Positions 34,303 to 43,673 of a stretch of DNA of 64,000 nt are shown piece by piece (the first letter of the stretch is position 1; every line of letters starts with the position of its first letter). The notes under the pieces are model-generated. The model saw only the letters and a program-made list of their open reading frames with translations. It made no database searches and was not told the origin of the DNA. The stretch spans positions 230,971-294,970 of the forward strand of contig NZ_BMIF01000005.1 of assembly GCF_014641695.1 (NCBI RefSeq), in the 5' to 3' direction. The stretch is from Nitratireductor aestuarii (lineage in GTDB: Bacteria; Pseudomonadota; Alphaproteobacteria; Rhizobiales; Rhizobiaceae). Made by a program: the position numbers and the translations under genes.

Positions 34303-35002
34303 CAGGGTGCTGCTCCTCGAGTGCCAACGGATTTGCTGCAGTGGGTGCGTCCTTGCGGTGGTAGGGACAGCTCCAGCCATCGGGCACCTTGCGGCCGCTA
34401 TACTGCCGCGCTTCAGAAATCGTGCCGTGGCGCGCGAGCATCGGGTTGATGCTGCCGGCCAATTCGAGATCACGTTGCAGGATCGAACCACGCAGTTTTT
34501 CATATCGGTTCTGGGCGCGAAGGGCCTCGAACTGATCGTGGAGGTTGAAGACCATTGTCGGATAGAGGAAGCGCCGAGCGGGGCGGCTGGCCTTTGGGTG
34601 AAGCCCGACGACAAAGAAAGCCTCGCCACCGAAGCTTAGGGAGAAATGCGGATCGTCAGGATCAGCGCTGACGCGCGGGTCCGGCGTTTGTCCACGCCAA
34701 CTGTCCTTTTCTGTCAAACTTTGAATCCGATCCCACAGGTGCTGTTCGAAACGTGGTTCTTCGAGATCTTCTGGTCCCTCGAAGATCACCGCAAAGCTCG
34801 TGAAAAGCATGGGGTCTTGTTGATAGCGCCACGCGAATTGCAGCAGCTGGTCATGGATGTCGACATCATTCCACGCGCTATCGATGCTGCGGGCAACATA
34901 GGTGGTCAGTTGTCCCTTTCCCAACGCGGACTTGGCGCCGACGCAAGGATAGGATGGGTCCCGGATAAACTCTTCCAGGGCACTTTGTGGATCAGACAGC
35001 AT
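34292..35002 (-). CDS. YqcI/YcgG family protein, GntA-like heme-dependent N-hydroxylase candidate
   Basis: Protein of 236 residues. Seen: the family opening FIRDPSYPCVGAKSALGKGQ, a central DPHFSLSFGGEAFFVVGLHP, RRFLYPTMVFNLHDQFEALR, and a C-terminal GWSCPYH. The YqcI/YcgG family includes GntA of guanitoxin biosynthesis, a heme enzyme that N-hydroxylates a guanidine group. Start: GTG at 35047 is an alternative; ATG at 35002 gives the compact family N-terminus. It overlaps the DUF1989 gene. No other guanitoxin gene is in the window, so a different N-hydroxylated product, or oxidative breakdown of a guanidine, is more likely. Function is inferred from family. Confidence 0.82.
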   Translation of the reverse strand: MLSDPQSALEEFIRDPSYPCVGAKSALGKGQLTTYVARSIDSAWNDVDIHDQLLQFAWRYQQDPMLFTSFAVIFEGPEDLEEPRFEQHLWDRIQSLTEKDSWRGQTPDPRVSADPDDPHFSLSFGGEAFFVVGLHPKASRPARRFLYPTMVFNLHDQFEALRAQNRYEKLRGSILQRDLELAGSINPMLARHGTISEARQYSGRKVPDGWSCPYHRKDAPTAANPLALEEQHPDGR

Positions 35003-35180
35003 GTTGCTTCGGGGTTGTTGAGACTGCGTGGACAACGGTTCGACCACGATCCCGTTCCATTGGCCCTGAAATCAGGCACACAGACGATACTTTTCGCATC
35101 CGACCGAGGCAGGCGCTTGGCGCATTGTTCCTGCAGTTTTTCTCTGCAACACTGCCCTCTGGTTTTGAAAAGGGAGAGCA

Positions 35181-36638
35181 ATGAAATTTTTCTCGTTTGG
35201 TGCCATTGTATCTGCTGTCGTGATCTCGAGTTCGTCCCTGGCGCTAGCGTCCGGACTTTCCGAGGGAACCCGCTCGCAACTTGCCGGTCACATCGCCAAA
35301 TATGAGCCGCGAATGACGGAGGTTGCCCACCAGATCTGGAGCAACCCCGAGCTCGGCTATCTCGAAACCGCTACGGTAGATGCACTTACCGGCGAACTCG
35401 AGCAGAACGGCTTTGAGATCGAGCGCGGCGTCGGCAATATTCCAACGGCATTCGTCGCCACGGCTGGCTCAAAGAGCGGCCCGGTCATAGCAATCCTTGC
35501 AGAGATGGACGCACTTCCCGGCTTCTCGCAGGATTCCATTCCGGTTCAGCAGGCAGTTGAAGGTATCGAAAGCGGCCATGCATGTGGCCATCACCTTTTT
35601 GGCGCAGGATCCGTCGCTGCGGCAATCGCTATCTCCAAATGGATGCAGGAGAACAACGTCGAGGGTCAGGTCCGTCTCTACGGAACCCCGGCTGAGGAAG
35701 GCGGATCCGGTAAGGTCTACATGGTCCGCCAAGGTTTGTTCGATGACGTCGACGTCGTCCTGCATTGGCATCCCTCAGACCAGAACTCGGCCAGCCAGGG
35801 CCGTTCGTTGGCGAATGTCAGCGCCAAGATCCGGTTCCGCGGTGAATCGGCTCACGCGGCAATGTATCCCGAGCGAGGACGTTCCGCCCTCGATGGCGTC
35901 GAAGCCATGCATCACATGATCAACCTGATGCGCGAGCACATCCCTCAGGAGACCCGCGTCCACTACATCGTCTCGAACGGTGGAGCAGCGCCCAACGTGG
36001 TGCCGGATTTTGCCGAAAGCTACCTCTACGTCCGTCATCCGAACCCGGCTGTCGTGCAGGATGTAATGGAACGCATCGAGAAGGCGGCCGAAGGAGCAGC
36101 ACTCGGAACCGGGACCGAGTTTTCAGTCGAACGCATGAGCGGTGTCTATTCGGTTCTCCCGAACGACACACTCGGCCGCGTCCTGGACAGCAATCTGCGT
36201 ACAGCACGGCAGATCGAATGGAACGATGAGGAAATCGGGTTCGCAACGGAGCTGCAGAAGACGTTGCGCGCAACCCCGCCCCTCAGCAAGGTCGGAGAGG
36301 TTGAGGAATATTCCTTTGGCGAACAAGGCTTTTACTCGACAGATGTCGGCGACGTGAGCTGGGTCGCACCCACCGTGGGTCTTGGGACGGCCACCTGGGT
36401 GCCGGGTACTGCCACGCACAGCTGGCAGGCCGTTGCAGCCGGCGGCATGTCGATTGGATACAAGGGAACACGGCTGGCTGCGGAAACACTGGCATATACC
36501 GCGGCGGAACTCCTGCAGTCACCTGAGCTGATCGAGAAGGCGAAAGCCGAGTTCGATGAAGCACGGGGAGCCAACTTCTCCTACTCAGCCCTGCTCGGAG
36601 ATCGCGAGCCGCCTCTGGATTATCGCGTTACCAAATAA
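35181..36638 (+). CDS. Secreted M20D amidohydrolase (AbgB-like)
   Basis: Zinc peptidase-like hydrolase of 485 residues that cleaves amide bonds. Seen: a signal peptide (MKFFSFGAIVSAVVISSSSLALAS), and metal or catalytic residues Asp110 (AEMDALPG), Cys135 and His137 (HACGHH), and Glu172-Glu173 (PAEEGGSGK). A lid domain lies around 220-330. The nearest characterised group is AbgB, p-aminobenzoyl-glutamate hydrolase. Start ATG at 35181 has AAAAGGGAGAG upstream. It is divergent from the GntA-like gene, so a periplasmic hydrolase may release the amine or guanidine compound used by the N-hydroxylase; this is speculation. Confidence 0.88.
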   Translation: MKFFSFGAIVSAVVISSSSLALASGLSEGTRSQLAGHIAKYEPRMTEVAHQIWSNPELGYLETATVDALTGELEQNGFEIERGVGNIPTAFVATAGSKSGPVIAILAEMDALPGFSQDSIPVQQAVEGIESGHACGHHLFGAGSVAAAIAISKWMQENNVEGQVRLYGTPAEEGGSGKVYMVRQGLFDDVDVVLHWHPSDQNSASQGRSLANVSAKIRFRGESAHAAMYPERGRSALDGVEAMHHMINLMREHIPQETRVHYIVSNGGAAPNVVPDFAESYLYVRHPNPAVVQDVMERIEKAAEGAALGTGTEFSVERMSGVYSVLPNDTLGRVLDSNLRTARQIEWNDEEIGFATELQKTLRATPPLSKVGEVEEYSFGEQGFYSTDVGDVSWVAPTVGLGTATWVPGTATHSWQAVAAGGMSIGYKGTRLAAETLAYTAAELLQSPELIEKAKAEFDEARGANFSYSALLGDREPPLDYRVTK

Positions 36639-36658
36639 TCCGCGGAACCAGGGATCGA

Positions 36659-36693
36659 AAGTGGCGGGTTGCACTGGATGCAATCTGCCACTT
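36659..36693. terminator. Hairpin between convergent M20 and GNAT-Rnk genes
   Basis: AAGTGGC (36659-36665) pairs with GCCACTT (36687-36693), with an inner TTGCA/TGCAA stem. It lies in the 79-bp gap between two convergent genes and could end transcription from both sides. There is no clear U-tract. Confidence 0.4.
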
Positions 36694-36717
36694 CGACGAC
36701 GCCTACGTCCAACGCGC

Positions 36718-37626
36718 CTAAAGATGAAAATCACCGGAGGACTCCGGCTGGTAGATCACCTTCTCGATCACCACGCGTCGCGTACGCTCGGCAACCATAC
36801 ACTCGATGGCCTCGCCCTCCTGGTATCCCAGAATTGCGGTGCCGACATCGGAAAGGACGGAGAGTTTCCCGGAACGCTCGTCGGCATCCTGCGGATAGAC
36901 CAGTGCCACCTGCTCCCGCTCATCATCCAGGCGCAGCATGACCTCCGAGTTCATCGTCACAACATTTTCGGCAACCTGCCGGGGGCCGACAACAATGGCT
37001 CTCTCGATTTCGTGTTCGAGTTCCATGCTGGTGACAACTTCAAGCCCCATCAGGCTTTGAAGCCGGACCTTATCGATCTCCGTCACGTAGATGTCCCCAC
37101 GATCTGCCATTGCACCTTCGCGCAGGAGCTGCAGATACCGGCCGGCCGGCATGGAAAGGGAATTGAGCGTTGGCGTTTCCGGCCCAAGAATAAAGCCGCA
37201 GCGCTGAAAACTCTTCAGCGAGCGCGCATTGCAGGGGTGAATCTTGGCAATGACGCACTCGGCTCTCATATCCAGGAAGGCAAATTTCAGACCTTCGCGG
37301 ATGGTACTGGCGCCAAGCCCCCGACCCCAGGTGTCATGATCGCCAATGACCAGGACGATCTCGCACTGACCGCCAGCCTTGACCAGGCGGACAAAGCCCA
37401 CCGGGACGTCATTGCGGTCGTAGGCCATGAAGAAGCGGCCACCCTGATTGAACAGATGGGTGAGGATCGGCATTGGAGATCGGTCGATAGCCTGCGCGAT
37501 GAACCGGGATACACTGCGGGAGTCGCTCAGGAAGCGAGTGACGCGTTCATCTTCCAACCAGTTCATCAGGATCTGGGCATGCGTCCGGGTGATCTCGGGT
37601 CGCAGCGATACAAAAGGCTTTTTCAT
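36718..37626 (-). CDS. GNAT acetyltransferase fused to an Rnk (nucleoside diphosphate kinase regulator) domain
   Basis: Two-domain protein of 302 residues. Seen: residues about 7-150 have the GNAT fold with the acetyl-CoA loop WGRGLGAS near residue 100 and NARSLKSFQRCGF near 133-145. Residues 178-302 match Rnk, which has a GreA/GreB-like C-terminal fold: IYVTEIDKVRLQSL, VVTMNSEVMLRLDDE, VSVLSDVGTAILG-like pattern, and the end VIYQPESSGDF. Start: an open frame begins at 37767, but ATG at 37626 lacks the odd leader. Rnk binds RNA polymerase or its secondary channel, so the fusion might place an acetyltransferase near it. It is convergent with the M20 gene. Confidence 0.87.
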   Translation of the reverse strand: MKKPFVSLRPEITRTHAQILMNWLEDERVTRFLSDSRSVSRFIAQAIDRSPMPILTHLFNQGGRFFMAYDRNDVPVGFVRLVKAGGQCEIVLVIGDHDTWGRGLGASTIREGLKFAFLDMRAECVIAKIHPCNARSLKSFQRCGFILGPETPTLNSLSMPAGRYLQLLREGAMADRGDIYVTEIDKVRLQSLMGLEVVTSMELEHEIERAIVVGPRQVAENVVTMNSEVMLRLDDEREQVALVYPQDADERSGKLSVLSDVGTAILGYQEGEAIECMVAERTRRVVIEKVIYQPESSGDFHL

Positions 37627-37855
37627 CTTTCGCCACCGTGGTCGCAAGAATGAAAGCCTGTCACGGTTGCTGCCGTGCTGGTTCTTTCGGTGAGGGTTAA
37701 ATTCGAAGCCACGCCATACAAAGATCCACCCTAGAAGGCCAGCCTTGCCATCTGGCTTCGATTTCATTTTCCATTTGCAGCCATAGATTGATCACATTTC
37801 GGAACCCTGCGCCTCGATTGAAGTTTGCCCCTAAACAGCAGGCAGGAGGCTCAAG

Positions 37856-38482
37856 ATGCGATACTTTTTGGCAATGTTGACCGGATTAGCAGCCACACTG
37901 GGTGTGTTCGCGGGTGGCGTAGCATTTGCGGTGGCCTACTTGTCCGCTGAACCGGTCGCGGAGCAAAATCTGAGTTCGGCATCGTCCGTGGCCTTCTCGA
38001 CCACTCCGCGAAAGATCAACCCGGCCGATCAGAATTACGAACGGATTGCAAGCATCTTGCCGCCTGATACTCTGTCCGCCAGCCAGGTGGCTGAACTCGT
38101 GCAAGATGACGTGACTGATCAGATGACCACCGCTTCCACGACACGTGAGGAAGCACCCAAGGTTTCGTTGAGCCGCGAACATGTGGCCTGGTGCAGCAAG
38201 CGCTATCGCTCCTACCGTCCGGAAACCAATAGTTACAGATCCTACAGCGGTCGCAGCAGAGAATGCGTATCTCCCTATGATACGAAGCCCGTGATTGTGT
38301 CTGTAGAGGCTGATGCCCCCTACCAGGAAGCTTCCGTGGCGGAACCCTATCGGAACGATGCTTCAGCTTTCGCCATGAGCGCAGACCACGTCTCATCGTG
38401 CTTTGCTCGGTACAACTCGTACCGCGCTGAAGACAACACGTACCAGCCTTATGGCGGCGGACCGCGTGTTCAGTGCGAGTAA
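37856..38482 (+). CDS. BA14K family protein
   Basis: Secreted or membrane-anchored protein of 208 residues. Seen: a hydrophobic N-terminus (MRYFLAMLTGLAATLGVFAGG) and two copies of the BA14K repeat, one around HVAWCSKRYRSYRPETNSY and a second around HVSSCFARYNSYRAEDNTY, each with a Cys and Arg/Tyr-rich end. The Brucella BA14K protein is an immunoreactive antigen with lectin-like binding. The duplication here is unusual, as single copies are the common case. Convergent with the GGDEF-EAL gene. The role in this organism is unknown. Confidence 0.85.
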   Translation: MRYFLAMLTGLAATLGVFAGGVAFAVAYLSAEPVAEQNLSSASSVAFSTTPRKINPADQNYERIASILPPDTLSASQVAELVQDDVTDQMTTASTTREEAPKVSLSREHVAWCSKRYRSYRPETNSYRSYSGRSRECVSPYDTKPVIVSVEADAPYQEASVAEPYRNDASAFAMSADHVSSCFARYNSYRAEDNTYQPYGGGPRVQCE

Positions 38483-38523
38483 ACTTGATCAGCGGCGAAT
38501 AGATCGGCTGCAAGTTTGCGTGC

Positions 38524-41394
38524 TCAGTGAGCCAGAGCTCGCCTTGGTTCAGTCGATGTCAGAAAATCCGGAACCTTGGTTGCCGATATCGGGGGACTGA
38601 AGAGATACCCCTGAACAATGCTGCAACCGCTGGCTTTCAGGTAACGCACCTGTTCCCAGGTTTCGACGCCCTCGGCCACTGTCTGGATCCCAAGTCGCTT
38701 TGCCATCTGAACGACAGCGTCGATCACGGTTGTGGCCTTGAGGTCCGTGGAGTCGATTTTTTCGATGAAGGACCTGTCGATCTTGATCACGTCTACAGGC
38801 AATTGCTGAAGGTGGGTCAAGGAAGCATAGCCCGTTCCGAAGTCATCCAGCGCCACAAGCGCACCCCAGTCCCGCAGCGCCTGAAGCTCGCGTGATACTT
38901 CGTGTCCGAAGTCGCCGATCAGCACTGTTTCGGTCACTTCAAGTTCGATGTGATCGAGCGTCACCCCGCTCTGCTCCGCCAGTGACCGCACTCTTTCACT
39001 CAGTCCCTGCTGCCTGAAGTCGCCGCCCGACAGGTTGATGGCGATCCGCCCGACGTCGATGCCTTGCGCGTGCCAACTTGCAAGGTCCGACAGAACCTTC
39101 GAAAACATCCTGTCGGTTAGCTGCACACCGATTTCCGCGTCGGAAAATGCAGCCGCGATTTCCGAGGGAGGCAATATGTGGATGCTCTCCTTGCGAATGC
39201 GCAGGAGCGCCTCCCACCCGATGATGTGGCCTGTCTGGAGATCGATCTTCGGCTGGTAATAGGGAACCACCCGATCCTCTTCCAGCGCCAGCTTTGCGGC
39301 AGCCAACATGCCGGCTCGCCGTTCCGAAGCGTCCCTCAGCGAAGGATCGAATTCGACCACCGTTCCCGGTACGCCGCTCTTGGCGGCGTAGAGCGCAAGG
39401 TCGGCAGCAATCAGCAGGTCGGCAATCTCCTCGCCGTCGCGTGGCCAAAAGGCCACCCCAGCGCAGTGGCGGATCTGGACATGCATGTTCTGGAAGGAGA
39501 TTGGCTTCCCCAGGATAGCGCCGATCCTGGCCATGGGTTCGGTGTAGTCCTGGGGGGATGAAAGATTGGGGAGGATGATCGCAAATTCGTCTCCTCCAAG
39601 TCGGGCAATGGTGACGTCAGGCGCCACACAGGCCCGCAGGCGCTTTGCGGTTTCCTCAAGAATATAGTCGCCTGCAGAATGACCGAGCGTGTCATTGACC
39701 TGCTTGAAATCGTTGAGATCAAGCACAATGAGTGCAACGAACTTGCCCGTGTCCCGGGCGGCGTCAATCGCCGCCTTCTTTCTGATGCGAAACAGGGTGC
39801 GATTGGGCAGCTTGGTCAGCGGATCATGGAAGGCTGCCCAGTTGAGCTCGGCTTCAGCCCTTTTCTGCTGCGTTATATCCAGCATGGATCCGACAAGGCG
39901 TGTCGGCTCTCCGCTACCACTGCGGACGATGACACAGCGGGTGCGGACGTCGATCCAGTCTCCGGATGCAATCAGAAAGCGGTATTCCTCGCTCCAGGAA
40001 TCGGCACCATTTTTGAGCGCATGTTCCTGGCTTGCCAGCACGCGCGGCAGATCGTCCGGATGGATGTGTTCAAGCCACCACTCCAGGCCAGTTTGTTGGG
40101 CAAGTTCCGGATAACCCAGAACATCCATGTAAGCCCCGCTCCAGGTGGCTTGCTGGAGATCGAACGACCACTCCCAAATGACTTCGTTGGTGGCAAGCGC
40201 TGCAAGGCGGTAGCGCTCCTCGCTGTCGCGCAGAGCAAGCTCGGCAACGACCTGGTCGTGCACGTCTTCCAGACTGCCGTACCATGCCAGAATCTTTCCG
40301 CTCCCATCACGCCGTGGGCGGGCTCTGGCCCGGAACCAGCGATAATTGCCTTCGGCAAGGCGAACGCGATAACGGACGTCGAGGCCCTCATCCCCTCCCC
40401 TCAAGAGAGCCCTTCTCCAGATCAGCGTTGTCGAAGGAAGATCATCAGGATGGAGATAGGTCATCCAGTGGTAGCCTATGGCACTTTCCGGCGACTGCCC
40501 CACCAGATCGCCCCATCTGGGAGCAACCTCGGTGATGTTCCCATCGGGATCCGCCACCCAAGCGATTTGTGGGCTTAGCTCGACATAGGCGCGATGGTGC
40601 CTCTGGCTCTCCTTGAGCTCGGCAAGCGCTTTCTGAAGCTGAGCGTGCTCTTTCGCTATCCTGCGAGCCGCCCGTTCTGCTTGCAGCGTATAGACGATCA
40701 CCGCCGCAAGAAGGATGAGGAACGCCGTAACCACCGCCCAGGCCAACTGCGCACCGGACGCGGTCCAGTCCAGATCCGGCGAAGGATCGCCGGGCAGGAC
40801 GGTGACACCGCTCATGGCCACGAGATAGGTTACGAGGACTGCGAAGAACAGCATCACGGCGGCAGGCCAGGCAAAGACCTCATCTCTGAACCTGACCAGA
40901 AGATTGCCGCCACATCCGGCCAGCACTATTCCGCACGCCGCTGCCACGACGACGACCACCAGATTGGTCTCAACGATGCTTCCAGGCACCCGCAACGCGT
41001 TCATGTTCATGAAATGCGTGACGGCTATGCCTGCGCCAACCCAAGCTCCGGCCAACGTCCCCCTGTCGCGTCTTGAAAGAACGGTAACGCCACCGATCAT
41101 TATCAGACTGGCGGATATCACTAAGGAAAGTGCCGTGAAGAGTAGATCAAAGCGGGGGTTGAGATCAGTTCTGAACCCGAGGAGCGCTGTAAAGTCCGTA
41201 GCCCATATGCCAAGGCCAATGATCGAACCGGCAAGCACCAGCCAGAACAAGCGGCTTGCCCTGGGGTGCGGCTTCATGCTGTGCTGAGCAATTGCAACGC
41301 CAGTCAGGCTCGCCAGAGCACAGATACCGATAGCCAGCGCTACGAACCGGAAATCGTGGTCTATGGCTACGATCTCGTAAAGACTGAACATCAA
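38524..41394 (-). CDS. Membrane GGDEF-EAL cyclic-di-GMP protein with a MHYT-like sensor and PAS domains
   Basis: Cyclic-di-GMP enzyme of 956 residues. Seen: about seven N-terminal helices (13-235) resembling the MHYT sensor, in which the His-Tyr motifs are eroded (GIWATDF, HFMNMN). Two PAS domains follow (about 270-380 and 395-510), then a diguanylate cyclase domain with an intact GGDEF at about 600-604 but no RxxD inhibitory site before it. The phosphodiesterase domain has intact EAL (about 728-730), ELEVTE and DDFGTGYASL. Both activities could be present. It lies directly downstream of the bcs genes on the same strand; BcsA carries a PilZ domain, so it may set cyclic-di-GMP for cellulose synthesis. 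Confidence 0.9.
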   Translation of the reverse strand: MMFSLYEIVAIDHDFRFVALAIGICALASLTGVAIAQHSMKPHPRASRLFWLVLAGSIIGLGIWATDFTALLGFRTDLNPRFDLLFTALSLVISASLIMIGGVTVLSRRDRGTLAGAWVGAGIAVTHFMNMNALRVPGSIVETNLVVVVVAAACGIVLAGCGGNLLVRFRDEVFAWPAAVMLFFAVLVTYLVAMSGVTVLPGDPSPDLDWTASGAQLAWAVVTAFLILLAAVIVYTLQAERAARRIAKEHAQLQKALAELKESQRHHRAYVELSPQIAWVADPDGNITEVAPRWGDLVGQSPESAIGYHWMTYLHPDDLPSTTLIWRRALLRGGDEGLDVRYRVRLAEGNYRWFRARARPRRDGSGKILAWYGSLEDVHDQVVAELALRDSEERYRLAALATNEVIWEWSFDLQQATWSGAYMDVLGYPELAQQTGLEWWLEHIHPDDLPRVLASQEHALKNGADSWSEEYRFLIASGDWIDVRTRCVIVRSGSGEPTRLVGSMLDITQQKRAEAELNWAAFHDPLTKLPNRTLFRIRKKAAIDAARDTGKFVALIVLDLNDFKQVNDTLGHSAGDYILEETAKRLRACVAPDVTIARLGGDEFAIILPNLSSPQDYTEPMARIGAILGKPISFQNMHVQIRHCAGVAFWPRDGEEIADLLIAADLALYAAKSGVPGTVVEFDPSLRDASERRAGMLAAAKLALEEDRVVPYYQPKIDLQTGHIIGWEALLRIRKESIHILPPSEIAAAFSDAEIGVQLTDRMFSKVLSDLASWHAQGIDVGRIAINLSGGDFRQQGLSERVRSLAEQSGVTLDHIELEVTETVLIGDFGHEVSRELQALRDWGALVALDDFGTGYASLTHLQQLPVDVIKIDRSFIEKIDSTDLKATTVIDAVVQMAKRLGIQTVAEGVETWEQVRYLKASGCSIVQGYLFSPPISATKVPDFLTSTEPRRALAH

Positions 41395-41555
41395 GCGGCT
41401 ACACTCTGGCAGGGTTCTTGCGTAGCCATTGCCGGCACGTCGTTCTACTACTTTAAACGCTGCGCAAACATAGCCAAGGTCAATCTACTGAAACCAGACT
41501 TTCAATGCTAGCTGCCATAAGCTGGCTACCACCAGATGTCGAACAGGTTTGACGC

Positions 41556-43673
41556 TCACTGCCCGTTCAACTGGTTGCGTAGATCGGCCAACGCTCGGAT
41601 GGCATCACGATTGCCGGTTCCGGCAGCGGCTTCCAGCACACGGCTCGCATCCCCCAGCCGATTGAGCTTCATATACGCATATCCCCGGAGAACCATGAGG
41701 TCCACTCGTTCCGGTGCGATCTGCGCGCGCTGGTCAAGCGCGAGGAGCGCTTCCGCATAGCGTCCGCGTTCGAACGCGCCAAGGGCACGTTCGGCAAGTA
41801 TGCTCGTCTGCAACTCGATCGTACGGGAGGGTTCCTGACGCGCCTTGGTTGCAGCGACTGCCGCCTCGTTCACCAGCCCGGCCCGCAGATAGGCGAGACT
41901 TTGACCATAGGACGCATCGCTTCGCACACGGTCAGTCCGGCTGCGGAGCGCCACTTCAAAAGCCTGGGCGGCTTCCAGCGGACGGTTCAGGTCCATCAGG
42001 CACCAGCCGCGCGCAAGAGCAGCTTCGGGCGCTAGTGTTTCAGGATGGACGAAATCCGAACAACCGCGGCGATAGGAGGTCGAAGAAGAGCGCGTTTGCG
42101 GAGCTCTGGTGGCAACTTGCGGTGCACTTGTGCTTGGGCGCGGGGGCGCCGCGCTCGTATCTCGAACCCTGACATCGGGTGCAGTTTGAACCGTCTGTGG
42201 CGCTGGGGCGGCTGTTTGTGGGGCAGCGGTAGCCGTCTGCGGCGGCGTCACCATGGGAGCGGTGGTCGCCGGAGCCTGTGCCTCGGTTCCGATCAATTGG
42301 ATGCGTTCGGACCGACCCTGCCACCGCTGCTTCATCGCAGCCAGCTCGGCCGTCTGACCCAGCTGGAAATAGCTGACGCCAAGACCATAGGCGGCTTCCT
42401 CATCATCGCTCTTCCATTGCAGAGCGAGGTTGAACCATGCCTTGGCGGTTTCGTGCTGCTGCCATGCCCGGGCATACCAGCCCAGCTGATTGGCGGCGAT
42501 GACATCTTTCGCCGCCGCGACTTCAGTCACGATGCTGCTCAGAACATCGGGGCTCAGAGCCGGACGGGGCTCGGTGCCAAGAAGGTTTGCCACTGCGGCA
42601 AGATAGACGCTTCGACTGTCGTCATCATCAGCGCGCCACCGGTACATGATGCCTTCGGCGTCTGCGAACTTTTCGCGTTCAATCAGGACGAGCGCGATAC
42701 CTCTCGCGGCCGAAGCCGTCTGTTCGGCTTCGAACGCCTGACGGAACCATTTTTCCGCCGGGTCGATATTCTCACGCCGCAGGTAGTACCAGCCAAGAAG
42801 CAGTGCGTCCGAGGCCTTCTTTTCGCGTTCAGCCAGCTGCTCGAGCCTGGTGAGCTGTTCAGCCGGCACGACAACCTTCTCGTCTTCACCCGCCTCCGCC
42901 ACGACGGCACGCGCCAGATCGTCGCGGAACGGTTCAAACTCGCCGATTCCTGCTGTCTTCCGCTCGAGCTTCAGCAGTTCGTCAATGTGGGACCTGGAGA
43001 GGTTCTTGGAGGCGTTCTGGATTGTAGCAAGCCGCTCGTTCGGGTTCTCGCAATTCGTCAGAACATATCGATACGTGTCGAACGAGCGCTGTTCCCGGTT
43101 GGTTTGCGCAAAGGCTTCCGCAACACGCCAGAGCACATCGACTTCACTGCACGTGAGCAATTCCGACTTCTCGGATGCAACCTTGATGACGGTGTCATAC
43201 TGCTTGAGATCCGAAGCATTGATCAGGCGTTCGCGCGCTTCCGCAAGCTCCAGCCGGTCGATGAGATCCGCCGGCGGGCTCCACCCACTGTCAGCGGATT
43301 GACGCTCGGCAATCTTCTGGCGCACCTCTGCCAGCCTGCCTTGCGAATAGAGATCCCAGATTGCATCCAGTTCCGGATCCGTCTGAGGTGGGGCACTCAG
43401 GAGGTCAGTAGGCGGAACCCAATCGGGATAGAGTGCGCGCAACCGGGCGATTTCGATTTCCAGGCGCCGGGTGTCGCCTTGCCGGGCGAAATAGCGCAAG
43501 GCGGATTCATCGACCTCCGGTGTTGCTGCTGGTGCCGAAGGTTCAGCCTGCGCGAGGATCAAGTCCCCCGCGTCATCCGTTGCGACCTTAGGATCGCTTC
43601 CAAGCGACATAGGTGCTGCAAGCACCAGCGACATGGCGATCACACTGACAGACTTGGCGAAACTCACAGACAT
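41556..43673 (-). CDS. bcsK: TPR-repeat cellulose biosynthesis protein BcsK
   Basis: Periplasmic TPR protein of 705 residues. Seen: a signal peptide (MSVSFAKSVSVIAMSLVLAAPMS), many helical TPR-like repeats (for example LLGWYYLRRENIDPAEKWFRQAFE), and a Pro/Ala/Thr-rich linker around 475-550 before a last TPR block. It has no beta-barrel, unlike BcsC, whose barrel exports cellulose. In the rhizobial operon bcsN-bcsA-bcsB-bcsZ-bcsK this protein is the replacement of BcsC's TPR half. It overlaps bcsZ by 10 bp. The outer-membrane exit must be supplied from elsewhere. Confidence 0.85.
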   Translation of the reverse strand: MSVSFAKSVSVIAMSLVLAAPMSLGSDPKVATDDAGDLILAQAEPSAPAATPEVDESALRYFARQGDTRRLEIEIARLRALYPDWVPPTDLLSAPPQTDPELDAIWDLYSQGRLAEVRQKIAERQSADSGWSPPADLIDRLELAEARERLINASDLKQYDTVIKVASEKSELLTCSEVDVLWRVAEAFAQTNREQRSFDTYRYVLTNCENPNERLATIQNASKNLSRSHIDELLKLERKTAGIGEFEPFRDDLARAVVAEAGEDEKVVVPAEQLTRLEQLAEREKKASDALLLGWYYLRRENIDPAEKWFRQAFEAEQTASAARGIALVLIEREKFADAEGIMYRWRADDDDSRSVYLAAVANLLGTEPRPALSPDVLSSIVTEVAAAKDVIAANQLGWYARAWQQHETAKAWFNLALQWKSDDEEAAYGLGVSYFQLGQTAELAAMKQRWQGRSERIQLIGTEAQAPATTAPMVTPPQTATAAPQTAAPAPQTVQTAPDVRVRDTSAAPPRPSTSAPQVATRAPQTRSSSTSYRRGCSDFVHPETLAPEAALARGWCLMDLNRPLEAAQAFEVALRSRTDRVRSDASYGQSLAYLRAGLVNEAAVAATKARQEPSRTIELQTSILAERALGAFERGRYAEALLALDQRAQIAPERVDLMVLRGYAYMKLNRLGDASRVLEAAAGTGNRDAIRALADLRNQLNGQ

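Noticed and set aside
34292..35002. Guanitoxin biosynthesis cluster
   Set aside because: Only the GntA-like gene is present; none of the other steps of that pathway are in the window.
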